Source: Spinacia oleracea
Lineage: Eukaryota; Streptophyta; Magnoliopsida; Caryophyllales; Amaranthaceae
Length of the DNA stretch: 64,000 nucleotides
Direction: 5' to 3'
Assembly (NCBI RefSeq): GCF_020520425.1
Contig: NC_079487.1
Coordinates: 110,394,141-110,458,140 of the forward strand
Shown: one piece after another, positions 45,694 to 56,073 of the stretch
How the letters are laid out: each line of letters opens with the position of its first letter
Position numbering within the stretch: position 1 is the first letter of the stretch
The notes under the pieces: generated by a model
The model's database searches: none
Told to the model about the DNA's origin: nothing
Seen by the model: only the letters and a program-made list of their open reading frames with translations
Position numbers and translations under genes: made by a program

Positions 45694-45859
45694 TATAAAA
45701 TGCCATAGGACCTTGATTTATTATTCACAAGGATTTCTTGTGGTTCTGTTTCAAGAGAATCAAAGAAACCAAATCTCTCTCTCTCTCTTTTTAGTTTACA
45801 AAATACTTTTATTTTTTATATCTTATTTTATAATCAGTGGACGAATATTATCAAAAACA
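45694..45859 (+). promoter_or_regulatory. TATA box and 5' UTR of the second desaturase
   Basis: TATAAAA at 45694-45700 lies 160 bp before the first ATG of the coding frame (45860). A transcript start about 30 bp downstream would give a leader containing a CT repeat (about 45775-45789). No ATG in the desaturase frame occurs between the TATA box and 45860. Confidence 0.6.
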
Positions 45860-46359
45860 ATGCTTGTTCATAGAGAAAAAGAAAAGATGCTGAACAACAA
45901 TGATGAAAATAATGCGGCTGGAGATGGGGATGGGGCGGAGTTAAACCTAGGTGCACCACCTCCATTCAAAATAGCAGATATTAGAAATGCAATCCCAAAA
46001 CATTGCTGGGTTAAAGATTCTTGGAGATCTATTAGTTATGTTTTTAGGGATGTTGTTGTTGTTTTTGGGTTTGCTGTTGTTGCTGCTTATTTCAATAATT
46101 GGTTTCTTTGGCCACTTTATTGGATTGCTCAGGGTACCATGTTTTGGGCTATCTTTGTTCTTGGTCATGATTGGTGAGTTCTTTTTCTTCCACGCACTCA
46201 CTCTGCGTCATTGCGCTTTTCGAGATCTCTTTTTTTTTTATACCAATATCATCGTGTATAACGTCAATTGGTTCATAGGTTCATGCAATGTAGGTTGCTG
46301 TTTACATTCTAATTTTGTAGTAGGTTGTGTGTTTCTGGTGATAATGTGAGTCATTTTGA

Positions 46360-46407
<48 letters not shown>

Positions 46408-47888
46408 AATGGCAGTGGACATGGAAGCTTTTCGGACAACCCAAAGCTTAACAACATTGTAGGCCACTTGCTTCACTCCTCAATCCTTGTTCCATATCAT
46501 GGATGGTATGTTACTGTTGTTGCCTAATTAACTCTAATTTTGTTTGTTAATGATGAACTATATATTATATATATAAGATGATAGTCAGTCTGAAACTGAA
46601 TTGGTGATAATGTAGGAGGATTAGTCATAGGACTCATCATCAGAATCATGGACATATTGAGAATGATGAATCATGGCACCCTGTAAGCTTCTCCACTCTA
46701 CTTTCATCTCATGTTAATTATATTTTTCCTAGGCAAAATCTTGTTTGAGGCGCACTTGCAATAACTTATGATTTTGTTTTTGTTGCGGAATATGTGATGA
46801 ACTTAAGTCATTTGTGTTCATTTCAGTTGTCTGAAAAGATATACAACAGTTTGGACTTTATGACAAAGAAGTTAAGGTTCACCTTTCCATTTCCCTTGCT
46901 TGCATACCCAATATATCTGGTGAGCCTTCTATATATTTTACTTGTTCGTTTTCCAATTCATGTAATTGTGTTTTTACTTATTAAGTAATAATATAATTAC
47001 TGCAGTGGACTCGATCTCCCGGAAAATCAGGTTCACATTATCACCCAGACAGCGGTCTGTTCACTCCAAAAGAGAAAAATGATGTTGTAACCTCCACATT
47101 TTGTTGGTTAGCAATGGTTGTATTGCTCTTGGAATTGTCTTTTGTCATGGGTCCTATACAGGTGCTCAAGCTCTATGGTGTTCCCTATGTGGTGGGTTTT
47201 GAATTTTCTTCTCTAAAATAATTCTTAGTACCTAATTAAACAGATTGAATAACATGAAAGTAACTTGTTGAATTACTCATCTTGTTTTTTTACACAATTG
47301 TTGTTCAATTCAGATTTTTGTCATGTGGTTGGACTTGGTGACTTACTTGCATCACCATGGCCACGATGAAAAACTTCCTTGGTACCGTGGTGAGGTGTGT
47401 CATCTGCTTAACAATGCTCATTGATTTTTTAGAATTCATGACTTTAATCATGGTGTAAGAACAATTTCTGAATATCTGCTGTCTACCTGTTTTTTCTTAC
47501 TAGGAATGGAGTTACCTTCGCGGAGGGCTTACAACAATTGATCGCGATTATGGATTGTTAAACAACATCCATCATGACATAGGAACTCATGTCATTCACC
47601 ATCTTTTCCCTCAAATTCCACACTATCACTTAATTGAAGCAGTAAGTTGGTCTGAATCTGTTATGAGTTGAACTATTTCTTCACTGTTTTCTGACATTTA
47701 GTCTGAATATGTTCCTGCAGACAGAAGCAGCAAAGCCAGTTCTTGGGAAATACTACCGCGAACCAAAGAAGTCTGGGCCTCTTCCACTATACATATTCAG
47801 TATTCTCTTAAACAGCCTAAAGAAAGATCATTATGTTAGCGACACAGGAGATGTTGTCTACTATCAAACAGACCCAAAACATCTGTAG
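45860..47888 (+). CDS. Omega-3 fatty acid desaturase, plastid-type core without transit peptide
   Basis: The reaction should be omega-3 desaturation of linoleoyl or similar acyl chains. Eight exons with the same phases as the upstream copy: 45860-46173, 46416-46505, 46616-46682, 46827-46919, 47006-47191, 47314-47394, 47504-47641 and 47721-47888, giving 378 aa. Boxes HDCGH (103-107), HRTHH (139-143) and HVIHH (306-310) are intact. The core resembles FAD7/8 ([35 protein letters not shown]). The N-terminus ([18 protein letters not shown]) is short, charged and acidic like that of ER FAD3, not a Ser/Thr-rich transit peptide. The C-terminus ends TDPKHL, without a dilysine ER signal. A second ATG at 45887 is possible. 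It is a tandem duplicate of 33351-35562; its location in the cell is unresolved. Confidence 0.92.
46361..46407 (+). repeat. (GTT)n microsatellite in desaturase intron 1
   Basis: About 15.7 GTT units end 8 bp before the 3' splice site (46415/46416). They replace the usual polypyrimidine tract. The same intron of the first desaturase lacks it. Confidence 0.95.
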
Positions 47889-48722
47889 TCTGACTTGACC
47901 GATTCAAACAACTACCAAAGATCAATTCTTCGAGATCATTTGCTGTGATGTCCGAGATATAAGCATGTTTAATGTTTAGTTTCTTTGGTAAATTAGTATG
48001 TAATCCAAACTATTGGAATGTTTATCGCCTAAACCAGTAAAGGTTCAGTATGGTAAATGTATCTGTTGGTGGTAGTTGCCTTGCCTAAAGCCTAACTTAT
48101 TCGGCAAATACACATTTTCATTCAGGTTTATACTTAGTATAACTCGATTTCTAATGAACATGTATTTGGATAATTCAGTATCTAATTTAATCAACAAATG
48201 ATGCATGTTCCTGCATACTCCTGGAGTTGATATTAGAAAAATTTCAGCTACTGCTTTTTTCAGAGGACAAAAGACTAAGAACAAAACTTTAATTTATGCA
48301 TGATACAAGATGAAAGTAGGTCCAGTACAGTACGATAAAAATAACTACATCCTCATGTTGTATGGGATTCACTCAATAGACTATCAGTCTATCACAAGTA
48401 GTATTCTTTGACATGATTGTTCATGTTCATGTTCACGAGCCAATTATTCCATCTCTGTGATGGTTGAAACTTGACAGTGGTCCCTTGTAGTTGTAGCTAG
48501 TGGCCAATTGGCCGTGCCCATGACCCCTCTTTTTTGGACCACACCACACCGCTCTTGGGGTGCGGTCCAGATTGGGCTTATATTATGTTTTACATTTTTT
48601 TTAATAGGGAGTACTTCATCTTTGTGTCTAGAATTAACAGTTACAGAGTTCTTCGCAAACAGTAGCAGAGTAATGTTTTCGAGTTTCGATCATTTATCAA
48701 TCTATTTTCGGTAAAAATTGTA
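47889..48722. other. 3' UTR and flank of the second desaturase
   Basis: The first part shares words with the 3' UTR of the first copy (AGTCTGAC, GATTCAAACAACT). No other gene seen. Confidence 0.4.
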
Positions 48723-49038
48723 TTCCCTCCGTCCCAAAATTATAATCCTGTTTTCTAAATCGGGCGTCTCATAATTATAGTCCTATTTTCTTATTTGAAC
48801 ATAAAATATTTCTCATGTTACTCTCATTTGGGACCGCAAAACAAAAAGAAAATGTGCTTTATTCCTTTTTACATGTACTATTTTCTCTTCCCCATGTACT
48901 TTGTTCCTTTTTACATGTACTATATTCTACTTTTTCAACATCAATGTACTATATTTCAATTTCTCACACACTATATTTCACTTTTCTTAAAATCCGTGTT
49001 TTTAGTCAAACATGACTATAATTTTGGGACGGAGGGAA
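48723..49038. mobile_element. Stowaway-type MITE
   Basis: The ends are TTCCCTCCGTCCCAAAATTA and TAATTTTGGGACGGAGGGAA, flanked by TA (48721-48722, 49039-49040). The inside has two near-identical CTTTTTACATGTACTAT segments. It is non-coding. Confidence 0.85.
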
Positions 49039-49169
49039 TAATTGTGTACTAATTATAAAGACTTCTAAAATTAGAAACTTTTGTTAAGGAGTACTCCGTA
49101 TATAGTAATTGTGGAGCTCCGCCCAGTCAAACTCCATGATTGGCGAGTGAAACATATCAAAAGGTATTT

Positions 49170-49590
49170 TCGTAATACAAACTTTTAGGAAGACCACTTT
49201 TATGCACTGGAACCAATTAGTTATGCACTTTAACTAATTAGTTAACCACTGAAATCAATTAGTTAAGTCTGAAATTCAATTAGTTAAGCAACGGAACCAA
49301 TCAGTTATGCAACCGAACCAATTAGTTAAGCATTGAACCAATTAGTTATGCCCGAACCAATTAGTTAAACAATGAAACTAATTAGTTAAGCATTGAGATC
49401 AATTAGTTAAGATGTTATGAGTTTTAGTTAATAATAAGTTTGTTCAAAAACAATAATTATTCGACTCATAAATTTAACCATTGTCTTTATACCTTAACTA
49501 TTTTATTGCTCTGTATTTAATTAATTATGATTTACAATAGTTTAGTTAATACCAAAAAAGTGGTCTAACCATTAGACGGTCTTACCCAAC
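49170..49590. repeat. Minisatellite within a possible TIR element
   Basis: Units of about 25 bp around CCAATTAGTTAAGCA repeat eight or more times with variation (49206-49412). The block is bounded on the left by ACTTTTAGGAAGACCACTTTT and on the right by AAAAAGTGGTCTAACC...GACGGTCTTACC, which are inverted relative to each other. This hints at a small transposon carrying the array. Confidence 0.55.
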
Positions 49591-51891
49591 AACTTTTGTT
49601 TTCGTAAATAAATTGTCAAAATACACAATCTATATATTTAATATACAATTTCTTTTTATGTTGAAATTATATATATATTTTTTTTAAATATCAAATATAT
49701 TGTACTATCGCAATTTTAAGATTGTATATTTTTTTTATTATAATTACGAGAATACCACTTGACATGTCAATCAAAGAGATTGTTTTGAAATTTCTCGTAA
49801 TTGTGTATGCAGACCGCTTGGTCTTTGCCTAAATAATAAATTGTGAATGCAAAAATTGTTACCCAAAGTTTAGTTGTTAATTTAAGTTGGAGGTCCGAAG
49901 AAGTTGATTCCCTCTCTTTCAAATACTCCGTATAATTCACATTTAATTCTCTGCGTTTTGAAGGACCATCCAACAACCTATTCTTACACGAAGTATAACT
50001 TATATCAGTATATACATACTATGAGTAATAGAAAGGAAACTTTATATTTCGAGTAAAACCGACAAATGTATCTTGTCGAATATAAACAGGTTGAAAATCT
50101 CAACAATAATCAGACTTGTTTAATTAAATATGTCTGAAACATTTAACAATAACCAGCTTGTATCTTGTTCGTTTGTGTCATGTCGTGTCATATTTTTCCA
50201 GCTCTGATTTTGGGTAACTAAAGTTAGACAAAAGAAGTTCGCAAAAACAAAAACAAAAAAGCGGTTAGACAAAATTCGATTTTAGCCATTTCAATTTTAA
50301 TTACACTTCGAATAGCTAAAGGCTTCAATATAATTTCATTTGGTAAATAACCTCATTACCGGAGTTAATTCTTCCTTGAAGTTGGCCTAGACCCTCATGC
50401 GCGAAGAAGGTAGTGTTGATCTACAGGTAAGCTGGTCTTTGGCAGAGATGAAGGATGCGGCGTATTCCTTTGATTTCTGCTCCATCAACAAGGTCGAAAG
50501 GGCTAGAATTCATCCCGCGCACCTTTTGGCTACAGGGGCTTCTAGGTCTTTGATCTCCTTTTCTAATATGTTTTAGTTCTTTTCTTGAAGCTGTTGTAAA
50601 AATAAAAATAATAATAAAAAAAAGTTGTCCTAGAACCCGCAAAATTTAAAACCAAAATGAAAATTTTCTTGCTGAATGGAAAATAATGATAAAGTGCAAA
50701 TTTCACCGGAAAAATCTAACAAATGATTTACGACTAGAAAAATAACAAAAAGAGGTTAGTTTTCGCGAAAGAAATATCCGAGTAATCGAAGTGGGTGTCA
50801 ACCAAATGAGGTCTAACAAAAACAAGTGGTTTGCCAAATCAAGAGAAGATTTGCATCAATTCACACCTTCATCTGTGATGGTATGCTTTGTTTTAGGACA
50901 GACACAATAATGAAATATGTCATTTTATATTGCACATGTTGTAATACGATAAAGTAGCTAATAGGGTTCTAGATGAATGAATTGTGTGGTTCATCCCATA
51001 TTCCTAACGGTAGTGGGCAACTTAGTTATTGCATTTTCAGTCCACATTTATCACACACATTGTGGATGGAACTAACTACTAAGTGCAAGCTTTTGAAATT
51101 GGCGTAACAGAATGGATCAACTCACTTTATTTTTTTATTTTTACGTATCACAAATCACAATGTTAGAGAGTCTCCATCCCGAAGGAAGTTATGAGGCTTC
51201 AACTTTTCCGACCTCAAATACATGCTTAAATAAAATAAACTCAACTTGACCTCAGAAATTGTAATCAATTTGAGCCTAGATTTAGCTCTAACTAAAAGAA
51301 GATTATGAAAAACTGTAACTGTCTCATGTTCGTTCACGAGCCTCTCAACCCAAGCTTAGCCTTGCTTAATGAAAATCCCGAGCCGAGTTCAGCAACTCTG
51401 AGACTTGAGAGCCGCTAGGGAGGAACTGAGTTTTGGGCTAAAAGGAACAAATAATTCATACAGTGCTGGTTTGCCTGTTAGAATTGAAATCTGCTGGTTT
51501 GTACGTTTTCCGTTATCTCTTTAGTTGACTAGTTGTTGATTTTGTTACTGTTTACACTTACACAGTTACAGAGTACAAATGTATTATAGCCATGGGCTGG
51601 GATTAACCGAATTAGTTAAATTTAGCCTTTGTTGCCAGAATGTTTAAAATACTCATTTACATGTAAATCTTATAGTTTGACTGTTTGATAGAGGACACAA
51701 TCAATTCTGCAGCTGAAATTATCTTTATTAATGTAGATTGCCATTTTCTATACATTCCTTCGACGAGAGGGTTTAGAAAGGTCGGGATGTATCCATTACC
51801 ATCCTTGTTAAGTGAGAAGGGAGGTTGTAAAAGACTCCACGAAATTATTAGATTAAAAAAAACACTATCTTAAAGCACTCTAAACTGTGTA
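49591..51891. other. Intergenic DNA between desaturase and isomerase genes
   Basis: Mostly AT-rich with no supported gene. At 50380-50620 a slightly GC-richer block has an antisense ORF of 73 codons (50642-50421) with no recognised motif, next to AT-rich simple sequence. It could be the 3' end of a retroelement or a gene fragment. Confidence 0.35.
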
Positions 51892-52763
51892 TCAGTACTG
51901 CACAGAACTTACTGCATTCATGAAAGACAATATACGAGACTCATCCTTCTGGACGCCATCTGAAGCACAGATACCACTACTAACATCGATTCCGTTCGGG
52001 CGAAGAGTAAGAAGGGCTTCCTGAACATTCTCTGGTTTGATTCCTCCAGCCAATAGCCAACCATGTTTGCTATTTATTGACGGTAACTTAAATTGCTTCC
52101 AATCGAATCCTTCCCCACTGAAAATTTAAAAAATTGGCAAAGTGAAACAGACCATGACTGTAAAAAAATTGGGAGTTGGGGATCTAAGTAAAAGATCCTG
52201 TTAAGGAACTTGAGCTGCCTCTCAGTTCTCTATTGGGAAAAGGTTTTTACATAAACTATGGGTGGTCAAACAAAATATACACCAACTAAGGAAACATACA
52301 CAACTACTTGTATTAAACTATTAACTATGTGAACAATGTAACATGTCTCAGATTTGATACCCGTAAATATCATGGATATCAGCTAGCTAAGCCGGTGAAG
52401 TCTTGTGGGTGATACACCTTAGTTTTAAAAAGCGCGCTTTTTTGCGCTTAAAGCTCGGAAGCTCACAGCAAAACACTTCTGCCAGCCGAAGCCTAGCGAC
52501 ATACAAGAAGTGCGCGCTTCCTAGCGCTTCAGTGCTTTTGCGCTTCCTGTAGTCTGGGCACATCAGACCCTTCTTTTTTATAAAAAATAAAGCCACACGA
52601 CTCTAATCTTCTTTTTAAAAGTATCACGTGATTTCTTTTTTTTTAAAAGCGAATATTTGTGAAGTTTTTGAAAACCCTAGTGCAATTTTCTCCCGTAGCT
52701 GGATTTTTCTAGCTTTCTCGCCGGATTTCTCTCGTCGGATTCTAAATTTTTCTTTCATCGTTT

Positions 52764-52799
<36 letters not shown>

Positions 52800-55700
52800 T
52801 CTTTTCTTTCCATATTTTCTCCATATTTTCTGAACTTTTGAAATTTTATTATTTCTTTCGGGGTGCGCTTCGCCTACGAAAAGCGTGCGCTTTCGCTTTG
52901 CGCTTAAGCTCCAGGGCCCTTTTGCGCTTCAGTGCGCTTCGCGCTTTTTAAAACTAAGTGATACACATGACCTAGGATCAAATCCTATTCCCTTTCTTTC
53001 TTTACACCCAAATAATTTTTTTTTAAAACTATACATATGTCCACATACACATGTTAAAAGGATATCTAGGAGACTAGGACAGAAACTATAGTCAGACAGC
53101 TGCTAACTTGAGATCGACAAAGGCAACACTAAAAGTCGCTTTACTTGAAAAAACAACAACAAAGAAGACTCGAAAAGTTTCCGTCCTTAATACCTAATGA
53201 AGAGACTTGGAGGCCAACTTAAACTCGCCTCTTTGATCTAAGAGGAATTTTTGGATAAAAGAGATGAAAAATCATTTTTATTAAATAAAAAGTGTAGTTA
53301 GAGATTATGATTTTGTACTTGTAAGATAGTGGTGATTCTTAAGTCCGTTCTTTAAGCTAAAGAATGCATAATGGTAAATTAGGCGTACCTTCCCCCAGTT
53401 GCACTATCCACTAGGATCCAATCTACGAGAGCACAATCTTCTTGAGAAATATTATTCAGGAGCACCCCATGTTTATCAGTGTGAAGAACATAGATAACTC
53501 GATTCTCCTTCACTAACTGCGGGAAAGAACTCCGTGAACCATTTCCATGAAGCTGCATAACTTTATGGTTGCACAACTTAGAATGCTGAAGAAAACTATT
53601 AGGGAAAGTAATCCATGTTTTAACCTGTATATACCTGGATATATTCTATGTTTGATGTAGCAGCAGCTTCTAAAATAGTGTCAGCATCATCATCAACAAA
53701 CACCCCAACCGGCTCAGCCCCATACTTCCTAGCAACCTCTGAAATCTCCTTTGCAGTTGAAAGAGAAACAGAACGTTTAGATTTTGGCCATATAATCATC
53801 CCAATAAAATCAGCACCGGCTTCAGCTGCAATTGCAGCATCTCTAGCAGATGTGATTCCGCACATCTTGACTAAAGGCTGGTCTTTTCCATACTTGTTAG
53901 ACGCAAGGGGTACTTTCAACGTCTCAGATGATGCCAGCACTCTTGTATTCCTCAACTTGCACTGATGCCTTGATAGATGTTGATATGAATGCTCTCTCTT
54001 CTGCATACCTGCAAGTAATGAAGTAGCAGTGACGTGAATTTATCATACAACTATAAGGTAATTATACTCTTTATTGTTTAACAAAGAACATGGAGCAAGT
54101 TATATGTTCAATTTTAACATGACACAAGTTTGACTTCCATGCATAACAATTTACAAGTCAAGTAAATCTATCCTCCACACCAATGAAACCTTCATATGCT
54201 TGGAAAATATGTCACAGTCATGCTCTCCAAACGCCCATTAGGTTACAAATTTAACCAATAAAATATTGGTTTGCTACATGACATGACAGAGCAATGGAAT
54301 GAAGTAGAAAGTATGAGATATGAGTCCAACCCCATCATTCTATCATATGGGGCGTGTCATGGGCTGGCAGGGCACAGTCTTCCCATATAGAGGAATATTT
54401 TCCAAAGGGGAAAAAACCCAAAGAACACCATATTGACAGTAATGTAACAATGGGCCATTTGGTGGCCAATTGGGCTCCAATTGTGCTGAGATTTGAGGGT
54501 CCACCATATTTTGGCTAAAAGAAGACAATGGTCGGGCCATATTTGAGGTTTGAGGCCGAAAACATGGGATGGTGCATAGCAGCAGCTCTGGGGCTTGCCG
54601 AAGGTTCTAGAGTGCTCCGAAAGGGTCTTGGGCATTCTACCTTGGTTTTGTGTAGAAGGTGGTTTTGTGTAGAAGGTTTTAGCAAGGATGTGTACAAACT
54701 TTTGAGATTTGTGTAGAACCTCCTTGTATGAAAAGTTTCCTTAGGAGGTGGAAACATTCTAGATGGAAGGATCTAGATAGTGTAGGAACATTTCTGGTAG
54801 GAGGAGAGTGTTCTAGAACATTATTATTCTAGGGATTAAAGGGTCTATAAATAGGCATCCCATTCATTTCTACAAACTAGCCAACGCACCTGTAATTTCT
54901 CTCAAGCAATATGCAACATATTTCCAAACGCTCTTACTTATTTACTGACAATCTTTCTTCTTCAGTCATTTTTGTAGCATAAATAGCTTAGCAAAATTAC
55001 CGGTTAGCCTTGACTAGTGCTCCAACGGGACTGGACTATCACGCTAGTGCTAAGGACATGGAAATAATCAACACGTGACTAGTTACATTAACATAACACA
55101 GTCACACTTATGCTCTCTAAACATTGATTGGTTACAAGCTATGAAGCACAAAAACGGATACGGGGACAAATACCAGGACGGGTACGGGGACGGGAAACGG
55201 AAAAATTAAATTTTCAAAAAACGGGTACGGCTAGGATACAGAAACAAATACAAAATAAAAGAAATTTAATTAATAAAATCAGCCACAAGAATTGCCATGT
55301 CTGTCAAATGTCAGTTTATACATGGCCTAAATCATGAAAGGACTGATGTTTGGTTAACTTGCTGATGAAAATAGTATTAGTGCTGCTAAATAATAAGAAG
55401 CATATGTGATTAGCCAACTCAACCAACACCGAACACACCTGAATTCAAAGCTCAAACAGAAATATAAGAACATCAATCACTTCAACAAACCAAAGAGTAA
55501 CTACACGGCTACAGATCAATCACCAATAAACTAATTACTTAAATCAATCAATTGAACCAACAACCACAACTCATTCATCCGCAAGCACCAACAATATTTT
55601 CAGAAAATAAAATTAACTGAGAGCAATGAAGTAAGACTCGTCGGAGTAGAGCCGCTGGTCAAATATGGGAGCAGTCTAGCTGAGTCGAGGTCGCCATACA

Positions 55701-56073
55701 CATGAGAGGAGAGAATTATGTTTTGACGGCTTAACCCAATTATTTTTCCTTTTTTGTAATGGGTACTTATATTTTAGGCCCAAAGTACCTAAAACGTACC
55801 CATTTAAGTTGTTAACCGTACCCATTATTTGGATACGAATCCTGTACGTATCCACGATGTACCCGTACCCGAGAGGTACCCGGTACGGATACCTCATGAA
55901 TCTTCCGTACCCGTGCTTCGTAGGTTACAAGTTTAACCAATAAAAACAATGTTTTTCTACATGATATGAGTGTTAATAATGTGCTTACAGAGTTACAACA
56001 TAGCTATGTAGATGAAACCAATACCTGGGGCAATTGGGGTAACTGTAATCCCAAGATAACTAACAACTCCCAT
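51892..56073 (-). CDS. PAI1: Phosphoribosylanthranilate isomerase (tryptophan biosynthesis)
   Basis: The enzyme converts N-(5-phosphoribosyl)anthranilate to CdRP, the third step of tryptophan synthesis, in the plastid stroma. Four coding exons on the minus strand, 56073-56025, 54008-53635, 53552-53389 and 52117-51892, join in frame to 270 aa, close to the Arabidopsis PAI length. The first about 60 residues look like a transit peptide. The catalytic Cys is in VKMCGIT (C66) and the general-acid Asp in [10 protein letters not shown] (D190). The phosphate-binding end is [11 protein letters not shown] followed by DVSSGIC. The start is the only ATG in the short first coding exon. All junctions are GT-AG. 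Introns 1 and 3 hold transposon insertions. A noncoding 5' exon lies at about 57961-58140. Confidence 0.93.
52418..52958. mobile_element. Non-autonomous hAT-like TIR element in isomerase intron 3
   Basis: The ends are inverted repeats CTTAGTTTTAAAAAGCGCG and CGCGCTTTTTAAAACTAAG, flanked by an exact 8-bp duplication TGATACAC (52410-52417, 52959-52966). Subterminal DNA is packed with GCGCTT/AAGCGC words. There is no transposase. An 8-bp duplication fits hAT; the terminus is not a textbook hAT end. It includes a (TA)n run near 52768. Confidence 0.85.
54300..55058. mobile_element. Probable solo LTR in isomerase intron 1
   Basis: A 759-bp block beginning TGAAGTAG and ending AAGGACA is flanked by TGGAA on both sides (54295-54299, 55059-55063). 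It contains a promoter-like CTATAAATAGGCATCCC near 54844 and a CT-rich leader, as in an LTR. No internal retroelement sequence follows. The boundaries rest on TG...CA plus the 5-bp duplication only. Confidence 0.6.
55139..55923. mobile_element. Non-autonomous hAT-like element in isomerase intron 1
   Basis: The ends are CTATGAAGCAC and GTGCTTCGTAG, with the 8-bp duplication GTTACAAG at 55131-55138 and 55924-55931. Both termini are followed inward by GGTACGGG/CCCGTACC-rich sequence in opposite orientation. The 785-bp interior has no transposase. The intron sequence resumes cleanly after the duplication. Confidence 0.82.

Noticed and set aside
45713-45859. Upstream extension of the second desaturase frame (49 extra residues with a hydrophobic stretch)
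   Set aside because: It starts with TTG, not ATG, and begins only about 13 bp after the TATA box.
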